Part shown: one piece after another, positions 35,037 to 43,660 of the stretch
Layout of the letters: every line of letters starts with the position of its first letter
Numbering within the stretch: position 1 is the first letter of the stretch
NCBI GenBank assembly: GCA_903915625.1
Contig: CAIWTN010000077.1
Span: forward strand, 21,093-85,092
DNA from: an uncultured Pseudomonadota bacterium
GTDB taxonomy: Bacteria; Bdellovibrionota_B; Oligoflexia; Oligoflexales; CAIYRB01
Direction of reading: 5' to 3'
DNA: 64,000 nt
The notes under the pieces: generated by a model
Told to the model about the DNA's origin: nothing
What the model saw: only the letters and a program-made list of their open reading frames with translations
The model's database searches: none
Position numbers and translations under genes: made by a program

Positions 35037-36824
35037 TTACGATGTTGTGGCCTTTGATTTTAGAAGGCGGAGATCGCGTGTATTTAGAATGTTTGGTGCT
35101 GCCAAACCGCCTCGACGTGCTTGATACACAGCGAATTTCATAAAGTTCAATTCGTTCATGGAGTGAGCGTCCGAACTTACGACGAAATGTACCGGATAAT
35201 TCATAGCTCTACTTAATGCCTGCTCATTTAGATCTAGGCGCGACGGTTGGCCGTTTATTTCCAGTGCACAACCGTAATCGACGGCGGCTTTGCAAACCTC
35301 GGTCCATTCGAAGTCATAGGCAGGCCTTTTACCTATGAGTCGTCCCGTAGGGTGAGCAATGGCATGGACAAGGCCACTCTGGATTGCTTTGATGAGGCGC
35401 TTGGTAATGACCTGAGGTGATTGCTTGAGCCCATAATGGATGGCTGCTATCACCCAGTCCGCCTCCTTCAGTGTCTCCTTAGGCATATCCAAGGCTCCGT
35501 CCTCGAGAATATCGAGTTCAACGCCTTTTAGGATTCGGATGTCAGGAAATGAGCCCTGAATTTTATTGATATTTGACCACTGTTCTTGCAGTTGAAATTC
35601 ATCTAATCCCTTAGCCACAGTCACTCGCTGGGAGTGATCGGTTATAGCTAAATACTCATAATGATGCCGTTGTGCCGCCTCGATCATCTCTAGCATGGAA
35701 TGGCGTCCATCAGTCGCATCGGTATGAACATGCAGATCGCCGCGGATATCTTGGGTCTCGACGAGTTGAGGGAGTCGACCGGTAGCTGCTAGTTCAATTT
35801 CGCCGTGGCCCTCGCGCAGTTCGGGGGGGATCCAAGTTAGTCCTAGTGTTCTATAGACGTCCTCCTCAGTTCTGCCGGCACGCGCAATGTCGCCTTCAAA
35901 TAAGCCGTACTCATTGAGCTTGAGGCCGAGATTCTGCGCCATCTTCCGCAACTCAATGTTGTGAGATTTTGAGCCAGTAAAGTAGAGGAGTGCTGCGCCA
36001 AAAGATTCCCTCGGAACTACACGCAGATCCACTTGCCGGCCGCTGGCGAGTCGTAGGGACATTTTTGTCGCCCCACGGCCGAGTACCGTTGCCGCCGTGT
36101 CGAAGTTTTGAAGCCGGTCCATGAGCGCTGCGGCATCGTCACAGTCCGCAACCAGATCAAGGTCACCGACTGTCTCTCGCGAGCGACGGTAACTGCCAGC
36201 AACCTCAAACTTATTGTTGCCCGTAGTAGGTGCTAGGTAACTAGTCAAGCGATTCGCAAGGTCGCTAGCCTCATCGAGAAGCATGCGCCCCGAGGCCGCT
36301 TCCGCCTGCGTCAAGGAGGTTAGAATATTGGCCTCGGTCTTGGCACCGAATCCTTTCACGCCTGCCAATTGATGGGCTTCGGTCGCTGCGCGGAGCCCTT
36401 CTAGTGAATGGATACCAAGCACTCTCTCGAGCTGACGTGCCTTTTTGGGCCCGATTCCAGGGACTAGTAGCAGGTCGCGGGTGCCAGTTGGTATTTGTCG
36501 GCGGAGCTTATAAAGTAATTTGAATTCACCAGTACTCAGGATTTCTGTGATCTTACCGGCGAGGTCTTTGCCAATTCCTGGTATGTCGGTCAGTTTGTAA
36601 GTGGGGTCCGAGGTAAGCGAGCTTAGCGGTTGATCTAGATCACGCAGGCTGCGCGCAGCGTTTCGATAGGCTCTGATTCGAAACGGGTTCTCATTATGTA
36701 ATGCAAGTAAATCGGCGGCTTCGTCGAAAAGCTCAGCGATTTCTTTGTTGTCACGATCATGGGGCGGTAAGTTTGTATGATCTGGTGCTGGCTTGTCACC
36801 GGCCCCGGTACGAGATTGGCGCAT
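35037..36824 (-). CDS. polX: DNA polymerase X with PHP domain
   Basis: Family X polymerase/3'-5' exonuclease, a base-excision-repair enzyme. Residues ~20-90 are the 8-kDa helical domain (ADLLALHNENPFRIRAYRNA), followed by helix-hairpin-helix segments (LTDIPGIGKDLAGKI; LLLVPGIGPKKARQLE; LAGVKGFGAKTEANI). The polymerase catalytic aspartates are in VGDLDLVADCDD. The PHP nuclease domain (~350-585) has GDLHVHTDATDG, AITDHSQ, ILKGVELDILEDG, AIHYGLKQ, AIAHPTGRL and VSSDAHS, so all metal-binding His/Asp/Glu motifs look intact. 595 residues, slightly longer than the usual ~575 because of a polar N-terminal extension. Confidence 0.95.
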   Translation of the reverse strand: MRQSRTGAGDKPAPDHTNLPPHDRDNKEIAELFDEAADLLALHNENPFRIRAYRNAARSLRDLDQPLSSLTSDPTYKLTDIPGIGKDLAGKITEILSTGEFKLLYKLRRQIPTGTRDLLLVPGIGPKKARQLERVLGIHSLEGLRAATEAHQLAGVKGFGAKTEANILTSLTQAEAASGRMLLDEASDLANRLTSYLAPTTGNNKFEVAGSYRRSRETVGDLDLVADCDDAAALMDRLQNFDTAATVLGRGATKMSLRLASGRQVDLRVVPRESFGAALLYFTGSKSHNIELRKMAQNLGLKLNEYGLFEGDIARAGRTEEDVYRTLGLTWIPPELREGHGEIELAATGRLPQLVETQDIRGDLHVHTDATDGRHSMLEMIEAAQRHHYEYLAITDHSQRVTVAKGLDEFQLQEQWSNINKIQGSFPDIRILKGVELDILEDGALDMPKETLKEADWVIAAIHYGLKQSPQVITKRLIKAIQSGLVHAIAHPTGRLIGKRPAYDFEWTEVCKAAVDYGCALEINGQPSRLDLNEQALSRAMNYPVHFVVSSDAHSMNELNFMKFAVYQARRGGLAAPNILNTRDLRLLKSKATTS

Positions 36825-36970
36825 GAGCTACTCAACCTAAGATCTGCGCGTGTGAAATCGCGCTAATTTCCTTAGCCTGCTTACCCACTACTCAACCAGC
36901 AACTTTCGGGCCATTCATATTAGCTAAGCTGGGACGGGGCTCTGAGCGCGCATCCCAGCATTCAATCTGA

Positions 36971-38134
36971 TTAGTTTTTGTCGATAAATGTATTGCGGCA
37001 GAAGGTGTTGATCCCTTCGCTATCGCCGATGATAGGACATTTCCCGCGGGAGAGCGGGTTATTACTAAAGTCGAGATACTTGACATATCGAAGTGAACTA
37101 TTTTGTGCCAAGGGCCTCAGGTCGGCAACTTGGTTGTTCGCGATGTGCAGCACTTCAAGATTGGTTAGTCCGGCCAATGGGGCCAGATCATCGAGTTTAT
37201 TATCGTTAGCGTAGAATCTGACCAGTGTCTTGGCTGTGGCCACCGAATCAACGGTTTTAATTTGGTTACCGGAAACGTCAAGCTCTTCGAGAGCGGTCAG
37301 TTTTTCCACTCCGCCTAAGTTAGTCAGACCATTGCCAGACACGTTGAGTATCGTTAACTGCGCCCAGTCCGTGCTAGCGGGCAGTTTCGTCAGTTTATTG
37401 TTGGCAGCGACTAATGAGGTCAGGTTCTTGAGTTGGAAAAGTGGCGCAAGGTCGGTAAGTCCGTTGTCAGATAAATCAAGCGTTTCCAGTCTGGTGGCTC
37501 GGGTCAGTAGCGTCAAATCTACAAGGCCCTGTCCTGGAAGTGCCAGATCGGACATGCTGGCTAGACGCTTTAGCATGTCAATACAGTTACGAGTTTGCGT
37601 GGACTTTTGCAAAATAAGGGCTGTCTTGGCGAATTCGCCTTGATCATTGGCAGCCCTATCGCAGATCTGCTGATCACTCGACGTGATCGAACGTATGGCG
37701 CGTACGCCACCCTGTCTCAGGAGCGAAGCCGCGTGCCCTCGCCAATCAGTGGCTTTACCCTCTGGGAGCGTACTGATGTCTACCCAGGCCGTGGTTGCGT
37801 CGCTGCCGAACGAGATACGCCCAGTGACGGATTCACTAATGGTAACAGTCAAGTCGTAGCGCACATCGTCGCCTAAATTCGCCACTCTTAAATGGCGTAT
37901 CGAACCGAGCATCCGGAGTTTATCTTTAGTAAACTGGAGCTCATCGGGGGTTGGAACCAGCCAATGGTCGCCGAATAGGTGGACATCTTTGGCCTCATCG
38001 ATGCCTGCTAAAGCACTGGCTACGCGGTCTAAGTCGGCATTGTCGGGGCTTGAAAGCGGCGCCGATCCGGTCGTCCGGCACCCATACAGCGCGAGGCAAA
38101 TGATTGTACATAAGCTGATGAACCGCTTGTCCAT
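36971..38134 (-). CDS. Leucine-rich-repeat lipoprotein
   Basis: ATG 38134, with AGGAGA six bases upstream, starts a signal with lipobox (LALYGC); the longer frame to 38167 is not needed. The N-terminal ~180 residues are unassigned. Residues ~200-365 are about seven internalin-type LRRs of 22 residues (LETLDLSDNGLTDLAPLFQL; LTSLVAANNKLTKLP; LEELDVSGNQIKTVD; LEVLHIANNQVADLRPLA), capped by a Cys pair. Lipid-anchored LRR proteins serve in protein-protein contacts at the cell surface; partner unknown. Confidence 0.85.
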   Translation of the reverse strand: MDKRFISLCTIICLALYGCRTTGSAPLSSPDNADLDRVASALAGIDEAKDVHLFGDHWLVPTPDELQFTKDKLRMLGSIRHLRVANLGDDVRYDLTVTISESVTGRISFGSDATTAWVDISTLPEGKATDWRGHAASLLRQGGVRAIRSITSSDQQICDRAANDQGEFAKTALILQKSTQTRNCIDMLKRLASMSDLALPGQGLVDLTLLTRATRLETLDLSDNGLTDLAPLFQLKNLTSLVAANNKLTKLPASTDWAQLTILNVSGNGLTNLGGVEKLTALEELDVSGNQIKTVDSVATAKTLVRFYANDNKLDDLAPLAGLTNLEVLHIANNQVADLRPLAQNSSLRYVKYLDFSNNPLSRGKCPIIGDSEGINTFCRNTFIDKN

Positions 38135-38373
38135 GAGATCTCCTGCGCTGAAATGAATCTTGAACATGAGCCTAGCAAAGGATCATCCTATGATCTAGCG
38201 CCGTACCGGCGATTGTTTTTAAGACCCTAGAATTATTGGTGTATTAGCTTCCAGCGCGGGGCGACCTCCGGAGTGCGGCTATCACCCTCGGTGCGGAAAA
38301 GCCGCTGCGATTTAAAGCGCGTCATAAGCCACATATCTAATGGAACCTAACCACAACGCTCATAATCGGTCTT

Positions 38374-38389
38374 TGGTTCCGGATTTGCA
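38374..38389 (+). promoter_or_regulatory. Sigma-54 promoter for the APH-AAA gene
   Basis: TGGTTCC-GGAT-TTGCA fits the -24/-12 pattern: GG (38375-38376) and GC (38387-38388) are exactly 10 bases apart. Expected transcription start is near 38400, 24 bases before the ATG at 38424. An inverted GGAACC/GGTTCC pair (38342-38347, 38375-38380) overlaps it. Confidence 0.7.
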
Positions 38390-38423
38390 TCGGGATCATC
38401 AGGGTTAAGTGAGGTGACGTTAC

Positions 38424-40124
38424 ATGAATGAAAAAACTAACAATGCGTTCGGGGAGCAAAATCAAAATTGGCACATGGTCGCTGATTTTCTCAAAACTCC
38501 GGATGCCTTTGTTGGGTGCGGCGCACCAGAGTTGATTGAGACGCACATCTCACTCATTTTCCTTACCAAGAACTATGTCTACAAGTTGAAGAAACCAGTT
38601 CGCTTTGATTTCCTCGATTATTCAACGCTACGGGCTCGTAAATATGCCTGTGAGCAAGAAGTGCAACTCAACCGTCGTCTCGCCGCAAATGTATATTTAA
38701 GTGTGCTGCCAGTGACGGTGAGTGAAGGTGGTGCCCTTAGCATCGATGGTGAAGGCGAACCCGTAGAGTGGTTGGTTAAAATGCGCCGCCTGCCACAAGA
38801 GCTTATTTTGGACCACATCTTAGAAGGGCCGCACAAGTTCGGCCTTGATATGAGAAGGCTAGCAGCGACCCTAACAAATTTTTATCAGCGGGCACCATCC
38901 CTCAACATCAACGCTGAGACCTATGTCCGTCACCTCGGTGAGCACGTGCAGAGTAATCGTCACGAGCTACTACGCACCGAACATGGACTTCCTGAAGCGC
39001 TGATCAAGAGAATTCATGGGCGGCAATTGCAGTTTATTGCTTTTGAGACACCTCTGTTTGCGAAAAGGGTGCAAGACGGACACATTGTGGACGGTCATGG
39101 TGATCTGCGTCCCGAGCATATTTGTCTTGAGGCAGATCCGGTGATCTTTGATTGTGTTGAGTTTAGTGATGAGCTGCGGCAAGTTGATACCATCGATGAA
39201 CTTTGTTTTCTTGCGATGGAATGTGAGCGGCTTGGTTTTCCCGAGTACGGTGACACTGTCATTAATTATTATGCAGAAACCAGCGGTGATTTCGCGCCCC
39301 AGCGACTCATCGCGTTTTATAAATCATATCGAGCATGTGTGCGGGCAAAGGTAGCTGTGCTGAGAGCACTGCAGTCGGTAGGTGCGATTCGCGACCATGC
39401 AAAAAATCTCGCTCTCAAATACCTAGAAATGGCTGATCAAAGTTTTGGTTGGGCGAGTGCTCCCTTGTGTGTGATTACGCGAGGTATTGTCGGCACCGGA
39501 AAGTCCACTATCGCTAAGGGGCTGGCTGAAATCTTGGGAATGGATCTACTGCAAACGGATGCCTTGCGGCGTCAAATCGTGCTCGAAGTCCCGCCGCCAG
39601 GTTCGTATGGTGTTGGGATTTATCAGGCGGAAAGACGGCGAGAAGTTTACGAGCTTATATTTGAGTTGGCCTCTTCAAGGTTGTCAGAAAGGATTTCGGT
39701 GATTTTGGATGCATGCTTCTTGACTCAAGATCTCCAGCAAAGTGTGCGTTTTTTGACCGAAGCCCTAGGGGTATCATTAGTAATCATAAACTGTGAATGT
39801 CCTAGTGATATTGCCGTTGGGCGCATTATTGCTCGTTCGCGCGACCCATCCTGCTTGTCCGACGCTAAGCCCGAGCATTTTGCTCAGCAAAACCGAGAAG
39901 ACGAAGGGATATTACCGGGAGTCGCATCGATCCGAATAGACACGTCGAAAGGGACAACTCAGGGTCAGTTGCGGATGATTTGTGAGGCATTACGCCAGGT
40001 AGTTTTCGCTAAGCAAAAATCTGACGCCGCTTTCATGAAGGCGTCAGAGGTAGTATCAACGGTTGTTCCCCTGGGAGTGCCAGAGATGGCGAGCCCCAGA
40101 AGCGCAATGGAAAACAAGTCTTGA
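38424..40124 (+). CDS. Bifunctional APH-type kinase / AAA_33 zeta-like ATPase
   Basis: A 566-residue fusion. The N-terminal half is an aminoglycoside-phosphotransferase-like kinase (KNYVYKLKKPVRFDFLDYS; catalytic-loop HIVDGHGDLRPEHICLE; metal-binding IFDCVEFSDELRQVD). The C-terminal half is a P-loop NTP kinase (RGIVGTGKSTIAKGL, then LLQTDALRRQIVLE) of the AAA_33/zeta-toxin type. The same fusion is Rv2004c in Mycobacterium tuberculosis, a DosR dormancy-regulon member; its substrate is not established. It is preceded by a sigma-54 promoter and is convergent, with no gap, with the CBS protein gene. Confidence 0.9.
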   Translation: MNEKTNNAFGEQNQNWHMVADFLKTPDAFVGCGAPELIETHISLIFLTKNYVYKLKKPVRFDFLDYSTLRARKYACEQEVQLNRRLAANVYLSVLPVTVSEGGALSIDGEGEPVEWLVKMRRLPQELILDHILEGPHKFGLDMRRLAATLTNFYQRAPSLNINAETYVRHLGEHVQSNRHELLRTEHGLPEALIKRIHGRQLQFIAFETPLFAKRVQDGHIVDGHGDLRPEHICLEADPVIFDCVEFSDELRQVDTIDELCFLAMECERLGFPEYGDTVINYYAETSGDFAPQRLIAFYKSYRACVRAKVAVLRALQSVGAIRDHAKNLALKYLEMADQSFGWASAPLCVITRGIVGTGKSTIAKGLAEILGMDLLQTDALRRQIVLEVPPPGSYGVGIYQAERRREVYELIFELASSRLSERISVILDACFLTQDLQQSVRFLTEALGVSLVIINCECPSDIAVGRIIARSRDPSCLSDAKPEHFAQQNREDEGILPGVASIRIDTSKGTTQGQLRMICEALRQVVFAKQKSDAAFMKASEVVSTVVPLGVPEMASPRSAMENKS

Positions 40125-40580
40125 TCAATGAGGGGTCAGAGCAGATACCACTCGTTCGTTCGCGATTTGTCGTGCACTTACCTTTGAAAGTGTAGTCAAC
40201 TCAGTGGCAAAGAGTTCGTACAGATCATCAATTGATACAATTCCGGTCAGATGACCCTGATCGTCAATCACTGGCAAGCGCCGAATACCAGTCTGCTCAA
40301 GCTTACGAGCTGTCTCAAAAAGTCCGTCGCTTTCCTTCGCAACTGTCGGGTTTCGGACCATGATCTCATTTATCTGAATCATTCTAGGATCCATGTTGTT
40401 AGCCATTACTTTGGTGACCAAATCACGATCGGTGATGATGCCAATTGCTTTTTTGTCTTGTGGTTTTACGACAACAAGTTCTCCGACGTGTTTGTCTCTC
40501 ATCAAGCGTGCAGCCTCAGCAGCTGAAACGTCCGATGTTGTACACACTACTGAGCTTTTACACACATCCTTGAGGGCCAT
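40125..40580 (-). CDS. Tandem CBS-domain protein (Hrp1-like)
   Basis: About 151 residues from ATG 40580 (AGGGAGA upstream), made of two CBS motifs: AAEAARLMRDKHVGELVVV...IGIITDRDLV and ARKLEQTGIRRLPVIDDQG...GIVSIDDLYELFA. CBS pairs bind adenine nucleotides and sense energy status; Hrp1 (Rv2626c) is the best-known stand-alone pair in a dormancy regulon. It is transcribed divergently from hsp20 through a mirrored pair of sigma-54 promoters. Its stop codon TGA and that of the convergent kinase gene lie together in the palindrome TTGATCAA (40121-40128). Confidence 0.9.
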   Translation of the reverse strand: MALKDVCKSSVVCTTSDVSAAEAARLMRDKHVGELVVVKPQDKKAIGIITDRDLVTKVMANNMDPRMIQINEIMVRNPTVAKESDGLFETARKLEQTGIRRLPVIDDQGHLTGIVSIDDLYELFATELTTLSKVSARQIANERVVSALTPH

Positions 40581-40651
40581 AAAAGAATCTCCCTGAGTTG
40601 AAATAAATCGTAGATTGCATTCAATACCAATCAATCAAGTGGGCTACCTAA

Positions 40652-40667
40652 AGCAAATGCTGTGCCA
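40652..40667 (-). promoter_or_regulatory. Sigma-54 promoter for the CBS gene
   Basis: On the minus strand TGGCACA-GCAT-TTGCT is a full -24/-12 match, with GG and GC 10 bases apart. Transcription would start near 40641, about 60 bases before ATG 40580. It forms one arm of an inverted repeat with the hsp20 promoter. Confidence 0.88.
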
Positions 40668-40716
40668 TAAATTATCTGGAGTGCGATAACGCGCAGATTT
40701 ATGGCACGTCGTTTGC
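40653..40716. repeat. 20-base inverted repeat containing divergent sigma-54 promoters
   Basis: The arms 40653-40672 and 40697-40716 are mirror images: GCAAA-N4-GTGCCATAAAT and ATTTATGGCAC-N4-TTTGC, 16 paired bases with only the four spacer positions relaxed. The 24-base centre contains TGCG-N6-CGCA (40682-40695), a possible shared operator. The conserved block extends upstream of the -24 box (ATTTA), beyond what sigma-54 alone needs. Confidence 0.9.
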
Positions 40717-40717
40717 T
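40702..40717 (+). promoter_or_regulatory. Sigma-54 promoter for hsp20
   Basis: TGGCACG-TCGT-TTGCT matches the sigma-54 consensus TGGCACG-N4-TTGCW at every position. Transcription would start near 40728, 80 bases before ATG 40808. Confidence 0.9.
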
Positions 40718-40807
40718 TGTGAGTAACGGGAATGCATAAGGTTGTATGGATTTTGAAAATGTCCGACCTTATCTTGGTGTGTGAAAATAAATATTGGGAG
40801 ACAAATC

Positions 40808-41302
40808 ATGTTAACGGATCTAGTTCCAAGTGGTTTTAGGGCTCTTGCACCGTGGCGCCGTCGTGATGAGTTGGCTGATTTTCAGCGAAGTGTGAATAAG
40901 CTGATGCGCGACTTCTTTGAGGATGAGCCCGCATTTCTCAGCCAAATTGACGCTGCTGACGTTGGTGCGGCATTTGCACCACGGATGGAACTGCAAGAGT
41001 ACGATGATAAGATCGTCTTGTCCGCTGAGTTACCTGGACTTAGCGATAAAGATGTCGAAGTATCGATAGATAAAGAGGCACTTACGGTAAGGGGCGAGAA
41101 AAAAGAAGAGAAAGAAACAAAAGGGGTAGGGCGTAGTTTTAGCGAACGTCGCTACGGTGCGTTTGAACGCACGATCCGCCTGCCGGCATCAGTAGATAAG
41201 GATAAAATTTCTGCTAAGTTCGAACATGGCGTTTTGACTGTTGAAGTGCCGAAAACCCCAGAAGCACGCAGAGAAGTCAAGAAAATCCCAATCAAGCACT
41301 AA
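40808..41302 (+). CDS. Hsp20 / alpha-crystallin small heat-shock protein
   Basis: A 164-residue holdase chaperone. The N-terminal arm (FRALAPWRRRDELADFQRSV) is followed by the alpha-crystallin domain: PRMELQEYDDKIVLSAELPGL, SFSERRYGAFERTIRLP and the hallmark HGVLTVEVPK. A C-terminal IPI (I-x-I) oligomerisation motif is present. ATG 40808 has GGGAG eight bases upstream; the GTG at 40781 is not supported. Cytosolic; prevents aggregation in stress or dormancy. It is monocistronic, between a perfect sigma-54 promoter and a strong terminator. Confidence 0.95.
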   Translation: MLTDLVPSGFRALAPWRRRDELADFQRSVNKLMRDFFEDEPAFLSQIDAADVGAAFAPRMELQEYDDKIVLSAELPGLSDKDVEVSIDKEALTVRGEKKEEKETKGVGRSFSERRYGAFERTIRLPASVDKDKISAKFEHGVLTVEVPKTPEARREVKKIPIKH

Positions 41303-41311
41303 GCTTAAAAT

Positions 41312-41350
41312 AGAGTCCCCGGAACTAGTATCCGTGGACTCTTTTTATTT
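41312..41350 (+). terminator. Rho-independent terminator after hsp20
   Basis: AGAGTCC (41312-41318) pairs with GGACTCT (41336-41342), with an inner GGA/TCC extension, and a run of five T follows directly. It lies ten bases after the hsp20 stop. Confidence 0.9.
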
Positions 41351-41374
41351 GGCTGCTTTGGCTAGAATTATATT

Positions 41375-41920
41375 TTATGCATGAACAGTGCTAGCCTGTG
41401 GACCTTTTTCACCGCGCTCTTCAAAAAATCTTACTTTTCGCCCGACTTCCAGATTCTCGAACGGCTTATCGAGCACAGAATTTGCGTCAAAATAGATTTC
41501 ACGATTGTCATCAGTCAATATGAATCCATAACCCTCGTATGGAAAAATTCGTTCAATTTTACCGTCCGCTAGAGCTGGCTCATGATGTTTAACTTCACCG
41601 CGTAATTTTCTGACATAATCCTGCAGAATCCGTTCCATGGCGTCAAAGGCGTCGCGCATAGCTACGTAGACGTCAGAATGTGCGTGGTTTTCGGCAGCGT
41701 CATTGCTAACTACCAGTCTATCTCCAGGAACATTTAATTCTATCCGAATACGGAATATATTTCCTTTGCGCCGCCGATGATTAGACAGCTCAACTACAAC
41801 TCGCCCGTCTATGATGCGAGGAAAAAGTTTCTCGAGGTGATCAACCCGACGCTTTATGCGCGCCGAAATCGCATCTGACGGGGTGATTCCATCAAATTCA
41901 ATTTGTAGCGGACTTTGCAT
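41375..41920 (-). CDS. HPF/RaiA ribosome-hibernation domain fused to a cold-shock-like domain
   Basis: 181 residues. Residues 1-~105 resemble the HPF/YfiA ribosome-binding fold (LQIEFDGITPSDAISARIKRRVDHLEKLFPRI; VVVELSNHRRRKG; SDVYVAMRDAFDAMERIL). The last ~65 residues are a cold-shock-type OB domain (GKIERIFPYEGYGFILTDD, REIYFDANSVL, GRKVRFFEERGEKGPQA). HPF family members dimerise or inactivate 70S ribosomes; the RNA-binding CSD replaces the C-terminal dimerisation domain of long HPF. It has a GGGAGG ribosome site and a sigma-54-like promoter at 41987-42002. Confidence 0.9.
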   Translation of the reverse strand: MQSPLQIEFDGITPSDAISARIKRRVDHLEKLFPRIIDGRVVVELSNHRRRKGNIFRIRIELNVPGDRLVVSNDAAENHAHSDVYVAMRDAFDAMERILQDYVRKLRGEVKHHEPALADGKIERIFPYEGYGFILTDDNREIYFDANSVLDKPFENLEVGRKVRFFEERGEKGPQASTVHA

Positions 41921-41986
41921 GAAGAACCTCCCAGGAATTTATTGAGCGCCGCAAGTGCGGCAGCCCCAATCGCCTGTTTTGATCTT

Positions 41987-42002
41987 TGCAAAGAGTGAGC
42001 CG
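41987..42002 (-). promoter_or_regulatory. Sigma-54-like promoter for the HPF-CSD gene
   Basis: Minus-strand CGGCTCA-CTCT-TTGCA keeps GG-N10-GC and the TTGC box, with C for T at the first position and T for A in the -24 box. Start would be near 41976, 56 bases before ATG 41920. Confidence 0.6.
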
Positions 42003-42129
42003 AAGCGTGGTTATGTGCAGCCTGTGGCATTTGCCGCTAAACAGGCAAAAAATTGTCGCAAATTCAGAACAGTGTAATTTTTTAGCTTCAGTATTTGAAG
42101 CGCGCTCAATATTTTCTGGCTTTAGAAGA

Positions 42130-42909
42130 TTAAGACTTTTTAATGAGTGCTAAGATCAGCTCTAGCGCAATTAGGGCGGTGATCAGCACTTCTAGGATAT
42201 TGGCCCGGCGGCTGGACACTAGGTTCGCTAAAATTTCGATATTGTCTTGAACTAATGTCAATTTTCTATCTAGGGCGCGAAAGCGAACGTCAATATCAAA
42301 GCATTGTTGTGCTTCTTTAAATAACTTCTGCATGTCATGACTGCGCCAAGTTTCTTCTGGGGGATCAAGTATCGCTAGATTGGACACGATGCTTTGCCTA
42401 GTACTGGCTGCAGAACCAATAAATTTCAGTAGAACCTTCGCGCTAAGCGGCACAGATCCAATCTTTTCCAGCCTCTGCATAAAGTCAGCCGAGTCCCGCA
42501 ACATACTGTCGGAATTGATTTCGTAAGTTTCGAGAGCTGCAGACTGGCCCACAGTCAATGCGACCATGCTCAGACTTTGCGGGGTCAATTTCCTCAATTC
42601 CACAAAGTCAAAATCGAAACGATCCTGGGTACCGATCTGGATCTGAAACGTCTCAGTAGTGGTGTTAACTACAGTTGGTCCAAGTACGGATTTTATCTTT
42701 CCCATTTCTTCATCAATTTGTTCTTGCGACATATTAAAGAAGACTAGGGCCCCGAATCGATAGACGAAAAGATAACTATCATCCCCATACTGAATTTGTA
42801 GCTCGGAAGGGCTGCTGTCTATGATGCGTCCGTTAAGAACGGCACGGACCGGCTTGATCGCGATCGAGTGGTAAAGGTTGTATGCCTGTAGCAGGTAAGT
42901 TGCTGACAC
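42130..42909 (-). CDS. RMD1/YagE (DUF155, RMND1-like) membrane-anchored protein
   Basis: 259 residues. The conserved core FVYRFGALVFFNMSQEQIDEEM is the DUF155 signature; SVPLSAKVLLKFIGSAASTRQ and RALDRKLTLVQDNIEIL form the C-terminal helical part. A single terminal helix, ILEVLITALIALELILALI, anchors it to the inner membrane, as in yeast Rmd1 and mitochondrial RMND1 (needed for mitochondrial translation). Bacterial role unknown. Start is GTG 42909 with an AGGG site. It follows the BON gene by 103 bases that hold a large hairpin, with no promoter of its own that I can see. Confidence 0.85.
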   Translation of the reverse strand: MSATYLLQAYNLYHSIAIKPVRAVLNGRIIDSSPSELQIQYGDDSYLFVYRFGALVFFNMSQEQIDEEMGKIKSVLGPTVVNTTTETFQIQIGTQDRFDFDFVELRKLTPQSLSMVALTVGQSAALETYEINSDSMLRDSADFMQRLEKIGSVPLSAKVLLKFIGSAASTRQSIVSNLAILDPPEETWRSHDMQKLFKEAQQCFDIDVRFRALDRKLTLVQDNIEILANLVSSRRANILEVLITALIALELILALIKKS

Positions 42910-42928
42910 TTCGACCCTGGTATTTACA

Positions 42929-42980
42929 AGGGCTGCTTTACTTCGGCTTCTTAGTTTGAGCCCGAAGCAACAGCAGCCCT
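42929..42980 (-). promoter_or_regulatory. Long stem-loop between the BON and RMND1-like genes
   Basis: Arms 42929-42946 and 42962-42980 pair as AGGGCTGCT plus CTTCGG against CCGAAG plus AGCAGCCCT, with one small internal asymmetry and a 15-base loop. No T-run follows on the minus strand, so it is more likely an mRNA-processing or attenuating structure than a simple terminator. It sits 20 bases before the GTG of the downstream gene. Confidence 0.6.
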
Positions 42981-43012
42981 ACTCGATTTATTTCTTGGCT
43001 ACTAACCTTATC

Positions 43013-43660
43013 TTATTCGATCGATAGATTTGTTTCAACCGCTGTCACACCGGGAGCTGCCCAGGCTGCCCATTTTGCATCCTGTAATTCTGCCTGGGAC
43101 CTTACTTTGCCGGTCAGTGTTACTTTTCCATTGACCGTGGCGACCCTGATTCGCTTCGCGTCAGCTTCAGCACTTCGGACCAGTGCCTGCTCGATTCGGT
43201 TTTTAATATCTGTAGGCTGTGGCCGCTGGTGGATAGCTAGGTGATTTTTTACCTGACGCACTCCTGTTATGTATCTTACGGCGGATGTTGCGGCATCACG
43301 TTGATATTGCCAATCTACGTCACCACGTAAAATGACATCGCCGTCTTCCACTGAAATTTGAATCGTTGAAGGCAAGCTGACATTCCAGCGTATAGCATCA
43401 GCAGCTGCCTTGGCGATTTCCTGATCGCTGCGCATACTTGTGCCGGGTAATTTCACTTCTATTTCCTCAGCGACTGCTTTGACGCCAGCTACCCGGAATG
43501 CCGCCTTTTCAGCCGCATATTTATCAGCAAAGCTCGGCACGAACCCGCTTAATGTAACAACACCATCCGCGACCGAGACAGCGATATTTTCCGATGAGAC
43601 ACTTGGATCAAAGCTGAGTTCGTCGAGGACATCTTGGCGCATCTCGGTATCCGATTTCAT
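43013..43660 (-). CDS. Triple BON-domain protein (OsmY-like)
   Basis: 215 residues consisting of three BON repeats of ~65 residues: DEIxxDVLDELSFDP-like first repeat with IAVSVADGVVTLSGFV; AADAIRWNVSLPS with ISVEDGDVILRGDV; and IEQALVRSAEADAKRIRV with ATVNGKVTLTGKVRS. There is no signal peptide, unlike periplasmic OsmY, so it should be cytoplasmic. BON domains bind lipids or other proteins and are common in stress regulons. ATG 43660 follows a GGAGG site and a sigma-54 promoter (43744-43759). Probably cotranscribed with the RMND1-like gene. Confidence 0.9.
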   Translation of the reverse strand: MKSDTEMRQDVLDELSFDPSVSSENIAVSVADGVVTLSGFVPSFADKYAAEKAAFRVAGVKAVAEEIEVKLPGTSMRSDQEIAKAAADAIRWNVSLPSTIQISVEDGDVILRGDVDWQYQRDAATSAVRYITGVRQVKNHLAIHQRPQPTDIKNRIEQALVRSAEADAKRIRVATVNGKVTLTGKVRSQAELQDAKWAAWAAPGVTAVETNLSIE

